64,000 nt of DNA from an uncultured Bacteroidales bacterium (GCA_902785605.1 CACZZL010000012.1:27971-91970); one strand, 5' to 3'; shown: positions 32,415 through 42,986, counted from the first letter of the stretch. The notes: generated by a model not told the origin, from the letters alone. Numbers and translations are program-made.

Positions 32415-34355
32415 ATGGTTGTTTGTGTAGCAGAGAAACCGTCCGTTGGCGCGTATATAGCGAATGTGTTAGGCGCAAAGCAGAAACACGACGGCTATTT
32501 CGAGGGTAACGGATACCAGGTGACCTGGACGTTCGGTCACCTGTGTGCGCTGTTGGATCCGCAGGAGTACACAGACCAGTGGAAGAGCTGGAGTCTGAGT
32601 TCGCTGCCGATGATCCCGCCGCGTTTCTCGATCAAGGTGTCCGGTGATGCGGGCGTACACAAACAGTTCAACGTGATCAAGAGTCTGATTGCACAAGCCG
32701 ACGAGGTGATCAACTGCGGTGATGCCGGGCAAGAGGGAGAGCTGATCCAACGCTGGGTCTATCAGCAGGCAGGGTGTAAGTGTCCGGTGAAGCGTCTGTG
32801 GGTGAACTCATTGACCGAAGAGGCGATTCGGGACGGTTTTGCACAACTCAAGGACCAATCGGAGTACCAGCATTTGTACGAAGCTGGTATGATGCGCGCG
32901 ATTGGCGATTGGTTGTTAGGTATGAACGCTACGCGTGCGTATACAATAAGGTACGCGCAAGGGGTAGGGCGGAATAGGCAAGTGCTGTCGGTGGGCCGTG
33001 TGCAGACTCCGACGCTCGCGCTGGTCGTTAAACGGCAGGCGGAGATCGAGCATTTTGTGCCTCGTACCTATTGGGAGTTGAAAACGGAATACCGCGACAC
33101 GCTGTTCAGCGCGCAGATTCCGGTAGAGGAAGGCGAGTATGCCATCACGTCCGAAGAGCAGGGACAGGCATTGGTGGACAGCATCAAGGACCTGCCGCTG
33201 ACCATTACTAATGTGGAGAAGAAGAAAGGGCTGGAGTACGCGCCGAAGTTGTATGACTTGACTTCTCTACAGGTGGATTGCAACAAGAAGTATAACTTCT
33301 CTGCTGAGCAGACGCTGCAACTCATCCAATCGCTCTATGAGAAACGTGTGACGACCTATCCGCGTGTGGATACGACCTATCTGAGCGATGATATCTACCC
33401 CAAAGTGCCGGGTACGTTAGCCGGTATCAAGGATTATTATCCGTCCGTCGCTCCGCTTATCGGTGCCAAGTTGCCCAAGTCGAAGAAGGTGTTCGATAAC
33501 AAGAAAGTGACCGACCACCATGCGATCATTCCGACCGGGCAGCGTCCGGAAGGGCTGAGCGCGGACGAGAAGAAAGTGTATGATTTGGTGGCCCTGCATT
33601 TCATTGCGGTGTTCTATCCCGAGTGCGAAGTGAGCAAAACGACCGTGCTCGCCAAAGCGGGTGAGATCGATTTCAAAGTGACGGGTCGTGAGGTACTCAA
33701 GCCGGGATGGAGAACGGTGTTTGATAATGTACAAAGTGACAATGTACAAAGTACAAAGGATAACTCCGCTGAAGCGGAGAACGACGAGTCGTCCGAGGAG
33801 TCGAAGTCGCTGCCGGCATTTGTGAAAGGGGAGAGCGGACCGCATATCCCGCAACTGAAACAGAAAACGACCACTCCGCCGGCGTATTATACGGAGGCGA
33901 CGCTGCTGCGAGCCATGGAGACGGCCGGTAAGACGGTCGAGAACGACGAGTTGCGCGAGGCGATGAAAGAGAATGGTATCGGTCGTCCTTCTACCCGTGC
34001 TGCGATCATCGAGAAACTGTATCAGCGGAAGTATATTGTCAAGCAAGGTAAGAGCCTTAGGGCTACGGAGACGGGTATCAACCTGATTCATACCATCATC
34101 TCTCCACTGCTCAAATCGGCAGAACTGACCGGTCTGTGGGAGAAGAAACTAAGGGAGATCGAACGCGGTGAGTATGCTGCACAGGATTTTCTGAATGAAC
34201 TCAAAGAGATGACATCCGGCGTAGTGATGGATGTCAAAACGAACAAAGCCGGTATGCTCTGTCCCGTCTGCCGGCAAGGTCTCATCATTCGCGGCAACAC
34301 GCAGTACGGCTGTTCCCGCTGGCGCGAAGGATGTACCTATCGGGAGCCGTTTTAG
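32415..34355 (+). CDS. topB: DNA topoisomerase III
   Basis: A 646-residue type IA topoisomerase that passes single strands and decatenates DNA. Toprim domain at the N terminus (CVAEKPSVGAYIANVLG, CGDAGQEGELIQRWV), then the DNA gate with SVGRVQTPTLALVV and the active-site tyrosine in RVTTYPRVDTTYLSDD (about residue 315). ENGIGRPSTRAAIIEKL follows, and a zinc-ribbon-like tail CPVCRQGLIIRGN ends the protein. Residues about 437-446 (DNVQSDNVQSTKD) are encoded by caatgtacaaag words in frame. They lie in a loop where family length varies. Confidence 0.93.
   Translation: MVVCVAEKPSVGAYIANVLGAKQKHDGYFEGNGYQVTWTFGHLCALLDPQEYTDQWKSWSLSSLPMIPPRFSIKVSGDAGVHKQFNVIKSLIAQADEVINCGDAGQEGELIQRWVYQQAGCKCPVKRLWVNSLTEEAIRDGFAQLKDQSEYQHLYEAGMMRAIGDWLLGMNATRAYTIRYAQGVGRNRQVLSVGRVQTPTLALVVKRQAEIEHFVPRTYWELKTEYRDTLFSAQIPVEEGEYAITSEEQGQALVDSIKDLPLTITNVEKKKGLEYAPKLYDLTSLQVDCNKKYNFSAEQTLQLIQSLYEKRVTTYPRVDTTYLSDDIYPKVPGTLAGIKDYYPSVAPLIGAKLPKSKKVFDNKKVTDHHAIIPTGQRPEGLSADEKKVYDLVALHFIAVFYPECEVSKTTVLAKAGEIDFKVTGREVLKPGWRTVFDNVQSDNVQSTKDNSAEAENDESSEESKSLPAFVKGESGPHIPQLKQKTTTPPAYYTEATLLRAMETAGKTVENDELREAMKENGIGRPSTRAAIIEKLYQRKYIVKQGKSLRATETGINLIHTIISPLLKSAELTGLWEKKLREIERGEYAAQDFLNELKEMTSGVVMDVKTNKAGMLCPVCRQGLIIRGNTQYGCSRWREGCTYREPF
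33724..33760 (+). repeat. Word repeat R6 inside topB
   Basis: ataatgtacaaagtgacaat and gtacaaagtacaaagg words encode DNVQSDNVQSTK. The same words are intergenic at 41395-41423. Confidence 0.8.
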
Positions 34356-34472
34356 ATTTAAGATTTTAGAATTCAGATTTAAGATTTGTAAAGTATATTT
34401 AGCAAAAAATGCACATGTGCACAATTTGTGTCAATTTTTCCACATAGAATAGACGTTTTTTGTGTACTTTTG
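34356..34472 (+). promoter_or_regulatory. Promoter region of the pectin locus
   Basis: The stretch begins with atttaagattttagaattca-type words (34356-34390) and contains a -7 box TACTTTTG at 34465-34472. No good TTG lies 20 nt upstream, so this promoter may need an activator. No regulator gene is adjacent. Confidence 0.5.
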
Positions 34473-34532
34473 TGCCGTGTTTAGAAAAACAAAATTCATT
34501 TAACTTAATATCAACACAAACAAACATTCTTT

Positions 34533-37500
34533 ATGAAACTGAATTCCAGTTTATTCCGTACCATGATGCTGGCTGCTTTGCTCCTGACGGGCTTGGCAGT
34601 AGAGGCTCGTGTGATTAGCGGAACAGTGACGGACCAGACAGGTGAGACGGTGATCTCCGCTTCTGTCATGGTCAAAGGTACCACCATTGGTACAGTGACG
34701 GATTTTGACGGTAACTACACATTGGATGTACCGGCTGATGCTACGGTTCTTGTCTTCTCTTATGTGGGCATGAAGTCGCAGGAGTTGACGATCACGGGAG
34801 ACGTGATGAACGTCGTGCTCAAAGAGGATGCCGAAGTGCTCGAAGAAGTGGTAGTGACCGGTTACGGTACGACCAAGAAACGTGACTTGGTGACTTCGGT
34901 TGCTTCGGTTAATGCCGACCAGTTGAAGGACATTCCGGTCGCTTCTGCCAGTGAGGCGTTGCAGGGTAAGTTGGCCGGTGTGGCAGTTACGACCACAGAG
35001 GGTAGCCCCGATGCCGATGTGAAGATCCTTGTTCGTGGAGGTACCTCCCTTACGCAGTCCAGCGACCCGTTGTACATCGTGGACGGATTCCAGGTTAGTT
35101 CGATCGCCGATATCTCGCCGAGCGATATCCAATCGATGGACGTATTGAAAGACGCTGCGGCTACCGCTATCTACGGTGCCCAGGGTGCTAACGGTGTTAT
35201 CATCATCACGACCAAGGATGCCGATAACAGCGCAGACGACAAGATGCAACTCCATTTTGACTATACCGGTTATATGGGTTGGAAGCAGATGGCTAAGAAG
35301 TACGACATGCTTGATATCGATGATTTCGTACTGATGCAGTACGAGTATGCACACTACCGTGCGAAAGGTAACACGGCTAATATCCCGTCGAACTTCAACC
35401 AATATTTCGATCCGCAGTATGCGTCTACCTTGGATAAGAGCCAGATCATGACAATTCCGGATATCCAGGCTTATTGGCACGGACAGAAGGTAACGGATTG
35501 GCAGGAAGAGACGTTCGGTCATCACGGTCTGAACAGCAACCACAGTTTCACCGTCAGCGGCGGTAACAAGGCAGCTAACTTCTCGCTGTCGTACAACCGT
35601 ATTGACGACGAGGGTATCATGTACGGTTCGGATTATAACCGTAACAACCTGAGCTTCAAGTCGAAGTTCAAACCCATCAAGGACCTGACCATCAGTTTCA
35701 CAGCTCGTTTCTCGAACACCGAGGTGCTGGGTTCGGGTACCAATACGGCACAGGATGCAGGTTCGAAGACCGAGAGCCGTGTACGTAATGCGATTGCTTA
35801 CTCGCCGATCGAGTTGTTCGCAAAGGATAATGTAGCCGGTCTGGATGACTATGATTCGTTCGGTTCGCTGTATGATCCTATCACGACTATCAACCATAAC
35901 TACCGCAAGAAAATTGATAACAAATACACCTTGCAGGGTTATGTAAGCTATAAGTTCGCTAAATGGTTCACGTTCAAGACCGAGTTGGGTTACGAGGGAC
36001 GCTATCAGAACCAAGACCGTTACTATGGTCCGACGACTTATTACTCCCGTGCAGGTGACGGTTTCACCTATGCAGGCGGAGCAGGCTACGGACATGTTGT
36101 AGCAACGAATGAGAAATCCAGCCGTTTGAAGAACACCAACACCCTTGAGTTCAAGAAGAAATGGGGTGAGAACCATGACCTCGGTATCTTGATCGGTCAG
36201 GAGTTGCAGATTCTCAAAGGCGAGCTGCGTACCAATAACGGATTCGGTTATGATCCCAGCCTGACGGGTGACAAAGTGTTCAATTATATCGGTTCAGCGA
36301 AGGCATACACCGAGAAATCGTATGTGAATCCGACGGATAACATGCTCTCATTCTTCGCACGTGCCAACTACGTGCTCTACAACCGCTACTACATCACGGC
36401 TACATTCCGTGCGGACGCTTCGACGCGTTTTGCCAAGGGTAACCAGTGGGGTTACTTCCCCTCTGTAGCAGTTGCTTGGCGTATCATTGACGAGCCGTGG
36501 ATGGAGCCGGCACAGGATGTGATGTCTAACTTCAAGCTGCGTCTGTCTTATGGTTCGGTAGGTAACAACAACGTGGACCTGGGTTATCTCCGTTCGGAGT
36601 ATCTGGCAAGTTCGGCTGCTTACAGCGGTCTGTTTGATACCAAACTGACGGACGGTGGTGCCGATGTGATCGCAGCCAACTCCAACCTCAAGTGGGAGAC
36701 CACTATCACCCGTGACCTCGGTATCGACTTCGGTTTCTTCAACGAGCGTTTGACCGGTACGGTGGATTTGTATTGGAACAACACCAAGGACTTGATCCTG
36801 AAATATGCACTTGGCGGTCTGGGTGGTTATAACTACCAGTACCGTAACATCGGTTCGACGGATAACAAGGGTGTCGAGTTTGCCCTCAATGCCGTTGTTC
36901 TGGATCATAAAGCAAAGAGCTTGAGTTACGGTTTGACCATCAATGCCAATATCTCGCATAACTACAATAAGGTGGTTGACCTTGGTGGTATGAATGAGTA
37001 CCTCGTATCGTCGGCTTGCTTCTCGTCCAACTACGCGAATACGGACTATGAGTTCAAACTCACTCCGGGTTCGAAGGTAGGTGACATCTGGGGTTACCAG
37101 ACAGAAGGTTGGTACACACCGAATGATTTCGTATCGTACAATCCGGCTAACAACCGTTGGTATGCAAATGTGGATGAGGACGGTGACGGCAACCCGGATA
37201 AGCAGGCTGCTATCACGACGATCCTCGGTGAGGCTCGTCCGGGTATGGTTCGTATCGTGGACCAGAACGGTGACGGTGTGATCGATGACAAAGACCGCGT
37301 AGTGCTGGGTAACACCCAGGCGGATATCCAAGGCGGTTTCGGTCTGAGCTTCTTCATCGGCGGTGAGAAATGGGGTAAGTTCGATGTCAATGCCCAGTTC
37401 ACCTACAGCGTAGGTAACGAGGTGCTCAACCTCTCGGCACTGGACTATGGAACGATCTTCGACAAATCCAAACTGCGTAACAACACCGCTAATGTGGCTT

Positions 37501-37940
37501 ACGGATCTCGCTACTCGCTGTTCCAGGCTAATGGTAATTTCATTCCGACCGATTATGTCGGTGCAAGCGGTAAGGTGGAAGGTGACGACTATGCAGCTAT
37601 GACCGCAGCGCTGGCTTCTGCTAACGCGAACGCTATCACGGCTAACCCGATCAGCGATAACATCGCGTTGACGGACAAGTACGTAGAGAACGCTTCTTAC
37701 CTTCGTCTGTCTTCGCTGACGGTTGGTTACACGCTGCCGGAGACTTGGCTTAAGACCGCGCACATCAAGACTGCTCGTATCTTCTTCACGGGTTCGAACC
37801 TGTTCTGCGCAACCCCGTACTCGGGTGCAGATCCTGAGGTGGACACCCGTTCGAAGATCAACCCGCTGGCTACGGGTGTCGATTTCTCGGCATTCCCCAA
37901 GAGCCGTGCGTTCAACTTCGGTGTTAACCTTTCCTTCTAA
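34533..37940 (+). CDS. SusC/RagA family TonB-dependent outer-membrane transporter
   Basis: A 1135-residue outer-membrane receptor. After a signal peptide (about 1-25) comes the carboxypeptidase-regulatory-like domain (VISGTVTDQTGETVISASVM). The plug follows (EEVVVTGYGTTKKRDLVTSV, and LYIVDGFQV), then the 22-strand barrel ending in SRAFNFGVNLSF. It imports oligosaccharides with the SusD partner encoded 28 nt downstream. The neighbouring pectate lyase and polygalacturonase indicate pectic oligogalacturonides as substrate. Length is typical. Confidence 0.95.
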   Translation: MKLNSSLFRTMMLAALLLTGLAVEARVISGTVTDQTGETVISASVMVKGTTIGTVTDFDGNYTLDVPADATVLVFSYVGMKSQELTITGDVMNVVLKEDAEVLEEVVVTGYGTTKKRDLVTSVASVNADQLKDIPVASASEALQGKLAGVAVTTTEGSPDADVKILVRGGTSLTQSSDPLYIVDGFQVSSIADISPSDIQSMDVLKDAAATAIYGAQGANGVIIITTKDADNSADDKMQLHFDYTGYMGWKQMAKKYDMLDIDDFVLMQYEYAHYRAKGNTANIPSNFNQYFDPQYASTLDKSQIMTIPDIQAYWHGQKVTDWQEETFGHHGLNSNHSFTVSGGNKAANFSLSYNRIDDEGIMYGSDYNRNNLSFKSKFKPIKDLTISFTARFSNTEVLGSGTNTAQDAGSKTESRVRNAIAYSPIELFAKDNVAGLDDYDSFGSLYDPITTINHNYRKKIDNKYTLQGYVSYKFAKWFTFKTELGYEGRYQNQDRYYGPTTYYSRAGDGFTYAGGAGYGHVVATNEKSSRLKNTNTLEFKKKWGENHDLGILIGQELQILKGELRTNNGFGYDPSLTGDKVFNYIGSAKAYTEKSYVNPTDNMLSFFARANYVLYNRYYITATFRADASTRFAKGNQWGYFPSVAVAWRIIDEPWMEPAQDVMSNFKLRLSYGSVGNNNVDLGYLRSEYLASSAAYSGLFDTKLTDGGADVIAANSNLKWETTITRDLGIDFGFFNERLTGTVDLYWNNTKDLILKYALGGLGGYNYQYRNIGSTDNKGVEFALNAVVLDHKAKSLSYGLTINANISHNYNKVVDLGGMNEYLVSSACFSSNYANTDYEFKLTPGSKVGDIWGYQTEGWYTPNDFVSYNPANNRWYANVDEDGDGNPDKQAAITTILGEARPGMVRIVDQNGDGVIDDKDRVVLGNTQADIQGGFGLSFFIGGEKWGKFDVNAQFTYSVGNEVLNLSALDYGTIFDKSKLRNNTANVAYGSRYSLFQANGNFIPTDYVGASGKVEGDDYAAMTAALASANANAITANPISDNIALTDKYVENASYLRLSSLTVGYTLPETWLKTAHIKTARIFFTGSNLFCATPYSGADPEVDTRSKINPLATGVDFSAFPKSRAFNFGVNLSF

Positions 37941-37968
37941 TCGAATCGGAATAACGTAATAACGAAAC

Positions 37969-39933
37969 ATGAAAATTATCACGAATATGAAAAAGCATCA
38001 ATATATTGTATTAGCATTGGCCGCTGTAACATTAGCGGGGTGCAATTTCTTTGACTCTGAGTCGCCTTCCGCTATGGATGCTGCTACCGTATATGCGAAT
38101 GAGAACAGTACGGAGCAAGTCATTGCCGGCGTGTATGAGCAGTTCGGACAGGACAAGTCCTACCGTAACCGTTTGGCATGCGGCTATCAGGGCATGAATA
38201 CCGATGTGGAGCACGGTACGAAGAACTCGGGCCAGGCAGAGTGGAACATCTACGCGATGACTCCGACGAGCGGTGACCTGTCTACTGCGAACGGTAAGGA
38301 CCCGTGGGGTTATCTCAATTCGGCTATCGAGCGCTGCAACAACATCATCGAGGGAATCGAGCAGTACGGTGACACATCGTCTGTTAAGATGCGCTATCTG
38401 TTGGGTGAGGCTTATTTCCTCCGCTCGTTCTGCTATCTGGAGATGGTGAAGTTGTGGGGTGATGTACCGCCGCGTTTTGTATCCATTTCCAAGGATCCGG
38501 AAGGTATGAACATGAAAAAGTCCGACCGTGTGGACGTGCTCAAGCAGATCCGTATCGACTTCAAGAAAGCGGCTGAGTTGATGCCGTGGTCGAATGACTG
38601 CCCGGGTACAGCGGCTAAGACGACCTGCCGTCCGAGCAAGGCTGCTGCGTTGGCGTTGCTGGCACGTGTTGATCTGATGTATGCCGGTAAGGGTGTACGT
38701 CCGGACTCCTGGCAGAGCGGACCGGTGTTCCTTGTGGAAGATGCTGCGCTGCGCGCAGAACTGAATACGGAAGTAATGTGGGCATGCGCGCAGATCATGA
38801 ACGCAGCCGGTGAAGCTGCCAAACTTCAGGCTAACTACGAAGATATCTTCAAGAAGATCTGTGCTGACGAGACCAATTACTACAACTCCGAGGTGATCTG
38901 GGAGATCCCGTTCGCAGACGGTAGCCGTGGACAGGTGCTGCAGTACAACTGCACGAAGATGGATAAGGCTGTCGGCGGTCTGAAAAACAATGAAGGCGGT
39001 TCGAGCAACTCGTCCATCGGCATTGTGCCGACCCTCTATTATGACTTCGAGGCCAACGACGTTCGTCGCGATGTGACGATGGCCCGTTATATCTGGGTAT
39101 ACGATGATGGTTCGGAGTTCAATAGCAGCGACCGCGAGAAAGTAAGAAACGCTTTCCCGGGTGTGGATGTGGACAACCACGAGAAGTTCCTGTATCAGAA
39201 ACGCAGTATGATTGATAGCTGGTACGGTAACAAGTACCGCGTAGAGTGGATGAGCCGTAACCGTACCGGTAACGACGACGGTATCAACTTCCCGATCATC
39301 CGTTATGCGGATGTGCTGCTTATGGCTGCTGAGGCTTCGATCGGTGGTATCGGCGGTGATATGCCGACCAATACCTATGGTATCGACGGTGCTGCATGCC
39401 TCAACCAGGTACGTTCCCGTGCTCATGCAAGCAACATAGCACTGACGATGGCTAACATCCAGGAGGAGCGCAAACTGGAGTTCACGGGTGAGTACATCCG
39501 TAAGTACGACTTGATGCGTTGGGGTATTCTGAAAGAGACCCTGCTGAACGCACACGAGCGTCTGAACCAGATGAACCTGCACCAAGGTGAGTTCGCAGAA
39601 CTCCAGGACACCATCTATTACCACTATAAGTACGTAGGTGATGAACTCAGTTTCTCGACCGGTATCAAGGGCTTCGTGATCGACTCTGTTTACGGTCTGA
39701 ACAAGGGTGAGTTAGGCCAGCCGCCTTATACGCTTACCGGCGGACTCAAAGGCTCGCTCTACTCCAGCGAATCCAGCGGACGTGCACTCGCTTCGGATAA
39801 CTATATGCTGTTTGACCGTGAGTTCCCGGATCGTCTGAACGGACGTCAGTACTGGCCGATCTTCTCGGTGAACGTAGGACAGTCCAACGGCGCGTTGTGG
39901 AATGACTACGATTATGTCTCTGCAGGAGAATAA
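37969..39933 (+). CDS. SusD/RagB family glycan-binding lipoprotein
   Basis: A 654-residue surface lipoprotein (or 648 if started at the second ATG, 37987, MKKHQYIVLALAAVTLAGC). The lipobox is LAGC. SusD features: TPR-like helices, AIERCNNIIEGIEQYG, LLGEAYFLRSFCYLEMVKLWGDVP, and the C-terminal ERKLEFTGEYIRKYDLMRWG. It covers the SusC barrel like a lid and binds pectic oligosaccharides before import. The lyase gene starts 6 nt downstream, so SusC-SusD-PL1 form one operon. Confidence 0.94.
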   Translation: MKIITNMKKHQYIVLALAAVTLAGCNFFDSESPSAMDAATVYANENSTEQVIAGVYEQFGQDKSYRNRLACGYQGMNTDVEHGTKNSGQAEWNIYAMTPTSGDLSTANGKDPWGYLNSAIERCNNIIEGIEQYGDTSSVKMRYLLGEAYFLRSFCYLEMVKLWGDVPPRFVSISKDPEGMNMKKSDRVDVLKQIRIDFKKAAELMPWSNDCPGTAAKTTCRPSKAAALALLARVDLMYAGKGVRPDSWQSGPVFLVEDAALRAELNTEVMWACAQIMNAAGEAAKLQANYEDIFKKICADETNYYNSEVIWEIPFADGSRGQVLQYNCTKMDKAVGGLKNNEGGSSNSSIGIVPTLYYDFEANDVRRDVTMARYIWVYDDGSEFNSSDREKVRNAFPGVDVDNHEKFLYQKRSMIDSWYGNKYRVEWMSRNRTGNDDGINFPIIRYADVLLMAAEASIGGIGGDMPTNTYGIDGAACLNQVRSRAHASNIALTMANIQEERKLEFTGEYIRKYDLMRWGILKETLLNAHERLNQMNLHQGEFAELQDTIYYHYKYVGDELSFSTGIKGFVIDSVYGLNKGELGQPPYTLTGGLKGSLYSSESSGRALASDNYMLFDREFPDRLNGRQYWPIFSVNVGQSNGALWNDYDYVSAGE

Positions 39934-39939
39934 GAGTTT

Positions 39940-41388
39940 ATGAAACTTCGCACATCTCTATGGATGCTCTGTGTGCTGCCGTTGATGGTAGCATGCAAAC
40001 CCGGTGATACGCCACAAGAGCCGACTATCGATTCGGATGCCGAATTGGTAGCGGCTTGCCGGCATATAGAAGGCGGTGGTGCTGCTGTGACCGGCGGTGA
40101 CGGTGGTAAGATCTACCGCGTCAGCCGATTGGATGACGCAGAAGATCCCAATACGGGACTGCCCGTAGCAGGAACGCTACGTTATGCCGTGAACCAAACA
40201 GGTGCAAGACGTGTGATTTTTACCGTCTCGGGTACGATTCATCTGGATCGGGAACTGCGCATCAAAGCAGGCAATATCACTATTGACGGACAATCCGCTC
40301 CGGGTGACGGTATCTGTATTGCGGACTATCCGCTTGTAATCAATGCGAGCAACGTCATTGTGCGTTTTGTTCGTGTGCGTCTGGGTGATGTGAGCAACAC
40401 GGAGAGTGATGCTGTGTCGGTGAACGACGGTACGGGTATTGTGCTGGATCACCTCAGCTGCTCCTGGTCCGTGGATGAGTGCGTGAGCTGTTACGGCAAC
40501 ACGGATTTCACGATGCAGTACTGTATTGTGTCCGAGTCGCTCAAGAACTCCGTACACGGCAAGGGTTCGCACGGTTACGGCGGTATATGGGGAGGAACGA
40601 ACGCTTCGTTCCATCATAACCTGCTGGCGCACCATGACAGCCGTAACCCGCGTTTTGATCACTCGTACGTGAACAACACCTGCTTCGGTCCGATCGACTA
40701 CGTGAACAACGTGGTTTATAACTGGGGCGGTAACTCAACGTACGGCGGTGAGGGTTTCACGCAGGCGCGCAAAATTAATATGGTGAACAACTACTACAAG
40801 CACGGTCCTGCTACTCCTTTGTCCCGGCAAAGCCGTCTGGTGGACCCAACGGTCAGTTGCAGCTATTGTTCGGACGGTCACACTCTGATTCCGGGTAAGT
40901 TCTGGCTTGCGGGCAATTATATGTTCGGTTCGAGTGAGGTGACCAATGATAACTGGAAAGGTTCGACCGTGAACACGTCTGCTGTCAAGGCGACCGCGCG
41001 TTGGACGGAAGGCTTGACCGCGCTCGTGAACGAGCAGAGTGCCGAAGAGGCCTATGAGACCGTGCTGGACAAGGCAGGCTGTTCGCTGCATCGAGATGCA
41101 GTGGATGAGCGAATCGTGAATGAGGTACGTAATGGTACGTTCACCTATACCGGTTCGAACGGCTCAACCAAGGGTCTGATCGATACGCAGTCTGATGTGG
41201 GAGGATGGCCTGAACTGCAGTCGGCAGACAAACCGCAGGATACCGATTACGACGGTATTCCGGACGAGTGGGAGGAACAATACGGACTCAATGCCAACGA
41301 TAATGCGGACGGAAATGCGATCACTTTAGTGACCGGATTTACGAATTTGGAAGTCTATATGCGTTATTTGGTACGAGATTTGTATTAG
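39940..41388 (+). CDS. PL1 family pectate lyase lipoprotein
   Basis: A 482-residue lipoprotein (LPLMVAC, Cys at residue 19) with a parallel beta-helix lyase domain. Visible are GTLRYAVNQTGARRVIFTVSG, ITIDGQSAPGDGICIADYPL, VIVRFVRVRLGD, and the catalytic-side HHNLLAHHDSRNPRF. It cleaves polygalacturonate by calcium-dependent beta-elimination. The C terminus has DTDYDGIPDEWEEQYGLN, a calcium-binding thrombospondin-3-like motif. It lies between SusD and GH28 genes of the same locus. Confidence 0.92.
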   Translation: MKLRTSLWMLCVLPLMVACKPGDTPQEPTIDSDAELVAACRHIEGGGAAVTGGDGGKIYRVSRLDDAEDPNTGLPVAGTLRYAVNQTGARRVIFTVSGTIHLDRELRIKAGNITIDGQSAPGDGICIADYPLVINASNVIVRFVRVRLGDVSNTESDAVSVNDGTGIVLDHLSCSWSVDECVSCYGNTDFTMQYCIVSESLKNSVHGKGSHGYGGIWGGTNASFHHNLLAHHDSRNPRFDHSYVNNTCFGPIDYVNNVVYNWGGNSTYGGEGFTQARKINMVNNYYKHGPATPLSRQSRLVDPTVSCSYCSDGHTLIPGKFWLAGNYMFGSSEVTNDNWKGSTVNTSAVKATARWTEGLTALVNEQSAEEAYETVLDKAGCSLHRDAVDERIVNEVRNGTFTYTGSNGSTKGLIDTQSDVGGWPELQSADKPQDTDYDGIPDEWEEQYGLNANDNADGNAITLVTGFTNLEVYMRYLVRDLY

Positions 41389-41394
41389 GATGTA

Positions 41395-41423
41395 CGAAGG
41401 GACAATGTACAATGTACAAAGTA
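41395..41423 (+). repeat. Word repeat R6
   Basis: acgaagggacaatgtacaat and gtacaaag words between the PL1 and GH28 genes. Confidence 0.75.
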
Positions 41424-41448
41424 GTTAGAAATTTTGAAATTTAGAGAT

Positions 41449-42951
41449 ATGAAACGGTCATTATTTATTTCTGCGCTGGCGCTGATCAGCGTGCTGGCAG
41501 TTGCTCAAAACCCGTACGATAAGTATTACACGGCGGATCTGCCTTGTGCCGTAGAGCACGTGCAGCCTGTCGTTATTCCGGACTACACGGTAACGCTCAC
41601 GGATTTCGGTGCTGTGGGAGACGGTGTGACGGATTGTTCCGAGGCGTTCAAGGCCGCGCTTAAACACCTGAAGAAACAAGGCGGCGGACACCTTATTGTG
41701 CCTAACGGAACCTGGTTAACAGGCCCGATCAAGCTCATCAGTAACTTCGATCTGCACCTCGAGGACAATGCAACCATCCTGTTCTCGACCAACAAGGAGC
41801 TCTACGTACAGGCATCGGACACGCTACGCGACGGTAGCAAGAAGTGTCACGCCTGCGTCTACGGCTCCAAGCTGGAGAACGTAGCCATCACCGGCTACGG
41901 CACCTTGGACGGACAGGGCATCTACTGGCGTCCGGTTAAGCAGAAGAAAGTGAGTGAAGAGCAGTGGAATGAGTTGCTGGCGATGGGTGGCAAAGTGATG
42001 GCGGACGGCAACAGTAAGAACTGGAAGATATGGTATCCGTTCAACCTGAAGGCCGAGTATAACGTGCCTAATATTGCTGTTGATGCGATCACGCAGGAGA
42101 AGATGCGTCCGCATTTGGTGAACATCACCGACTCCAAGAACGTGCTCGTTGAGCATGTGCATCTGCTCAATTCGCCGAAGTTCCACTTGGTGCCGACCCG
42201 TATTCAGAACCTCATTATCGACGGTGTTAACATCCGTTGTCCGCACTGGGCGCAGAACGGTGATGCCATGGACCCGGGAAATATACAGGTAGCTCTGATC
42301 GTGAACTGCAACCTGTCTTGCGGTGATGACGGAATCTGTATGAAAGGCGGTGTAGGACAGAAAGGTGTGGATGCCGGCCCGCAGCGCGATATCCTTATTT
42401 GCAATGACACGGTCTATCGTGCACACGGTGGGTTTGTGATCGGTTCCGAGTTCAGCGGTGGTATGCAGCGAATCGTAGTGAAGGACTGCCGTTTCGAGGG
42501 TACGGATATCGGTTGCCGTTTCAAATCGGCTCCGGGTCGTGGTGGCTGGTGTGAAGACATCTACTGCTACAACATCATTATGAAGGATATTCTGGAATCT
42601 GCGTTCCTCATCTCTTCCGGTTATGCGGACAAGGGTGCGGGCGTGAGTGCAACGGACAGCGATAACAAGAATGCGTTCTTCCCCGATTGGTCGAACATCA
42701 CATTCCGTAACATCACCTGTATCGGTTCCAAGCAGGCGGTGGAGATTCAGGGTCTGAAAGGTAAGCCGGTTCACAACATCCTCTTTGACCAGGTGACGAT
42801 CATCGGTAACCGAGGCGGAATCAAAATGGAGTGGGCGGAAGATATCAATTTCATCAACTGTAACATCAACCCCAAACCGATGCCGATCACGGACTATAAG
42901 AAGATCAAAAACGTCCGTTATAACGGTAAAGATCCGGACGCAGCGGAATAA
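41449..42951 (+). CDS. GH28 family polygalacturonase
   Basis: A 500-residue secreted glycoside hydrolase. I start at ATG 41449 (MKRSLFISALALISVLAVAQ, a signal peptide). Beta-helix with FGAVGDGVTDCSEAFKAAL at the N-terminal end. The GH28 catalytic region contains NGDAMDPGN, CGDDGICMKGG and HGGFVIGSE, followed by CRFKSAPGRGGW. It hydrolyses homogalacturonan, complementing the pectate lyase upstream. The C terminus (TDYKKIKNVRYNGKDP) is normal for Bacteroidota members. Confidence 0.92.
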   Translation: MKRSLFISALALISVLAVAQNPYDKYYTADLPCAVEHVQPVVIPDYTVTLTDFGAVGDGVTDCSEAFKAALKHLKKQGGGHLIVPNGTWLTGPIKLISNFDLHLEDNATILFSTNKELYVQASDTLRDGSKKCHACVYGSKLENVAITGYGTLDGQGIYWRPVKQKKVSEEQWNELLAMGGKVMADGNSKNWKIWYPFNLKAEYNVPNIAVDAITQEKMRPHLVNITDSKNVLVEHVHLLNSPKFHLVPTRIQNLIIDGVNIRCPHWAQNGDAMDPGNIQVALIVNCNLSCGDDGICMKGGVGQKGVDAGPQRDILICNDTVYRAHGGFVIGSEFSGGMQRIVVKDCRFEGTDIGCRFKSAPGRGGWCEDIYCYNIIMKDILESAFLISSGYADKGAGVSATDSDNKNAFFPDWSNITFRNITCIGSKQAVEIQGLKGKPVHNILFDQVTIIGNRGGIKMEWAEDINFINCNINPKPMPITDYKKIKNVRYNGKDPDAAE

Positions 42952-42986
42952 AAATCAAAAAATCTACATTTTTCGGCAATATGTAC

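Noticed and set aside
34551-39624. Long antisense open frames opposite susC and susD, and at 8569-9891, 11783-12853, 50019-51236
   Set aside because: Shadow frames caused by codon bias of real genes on the other strand.
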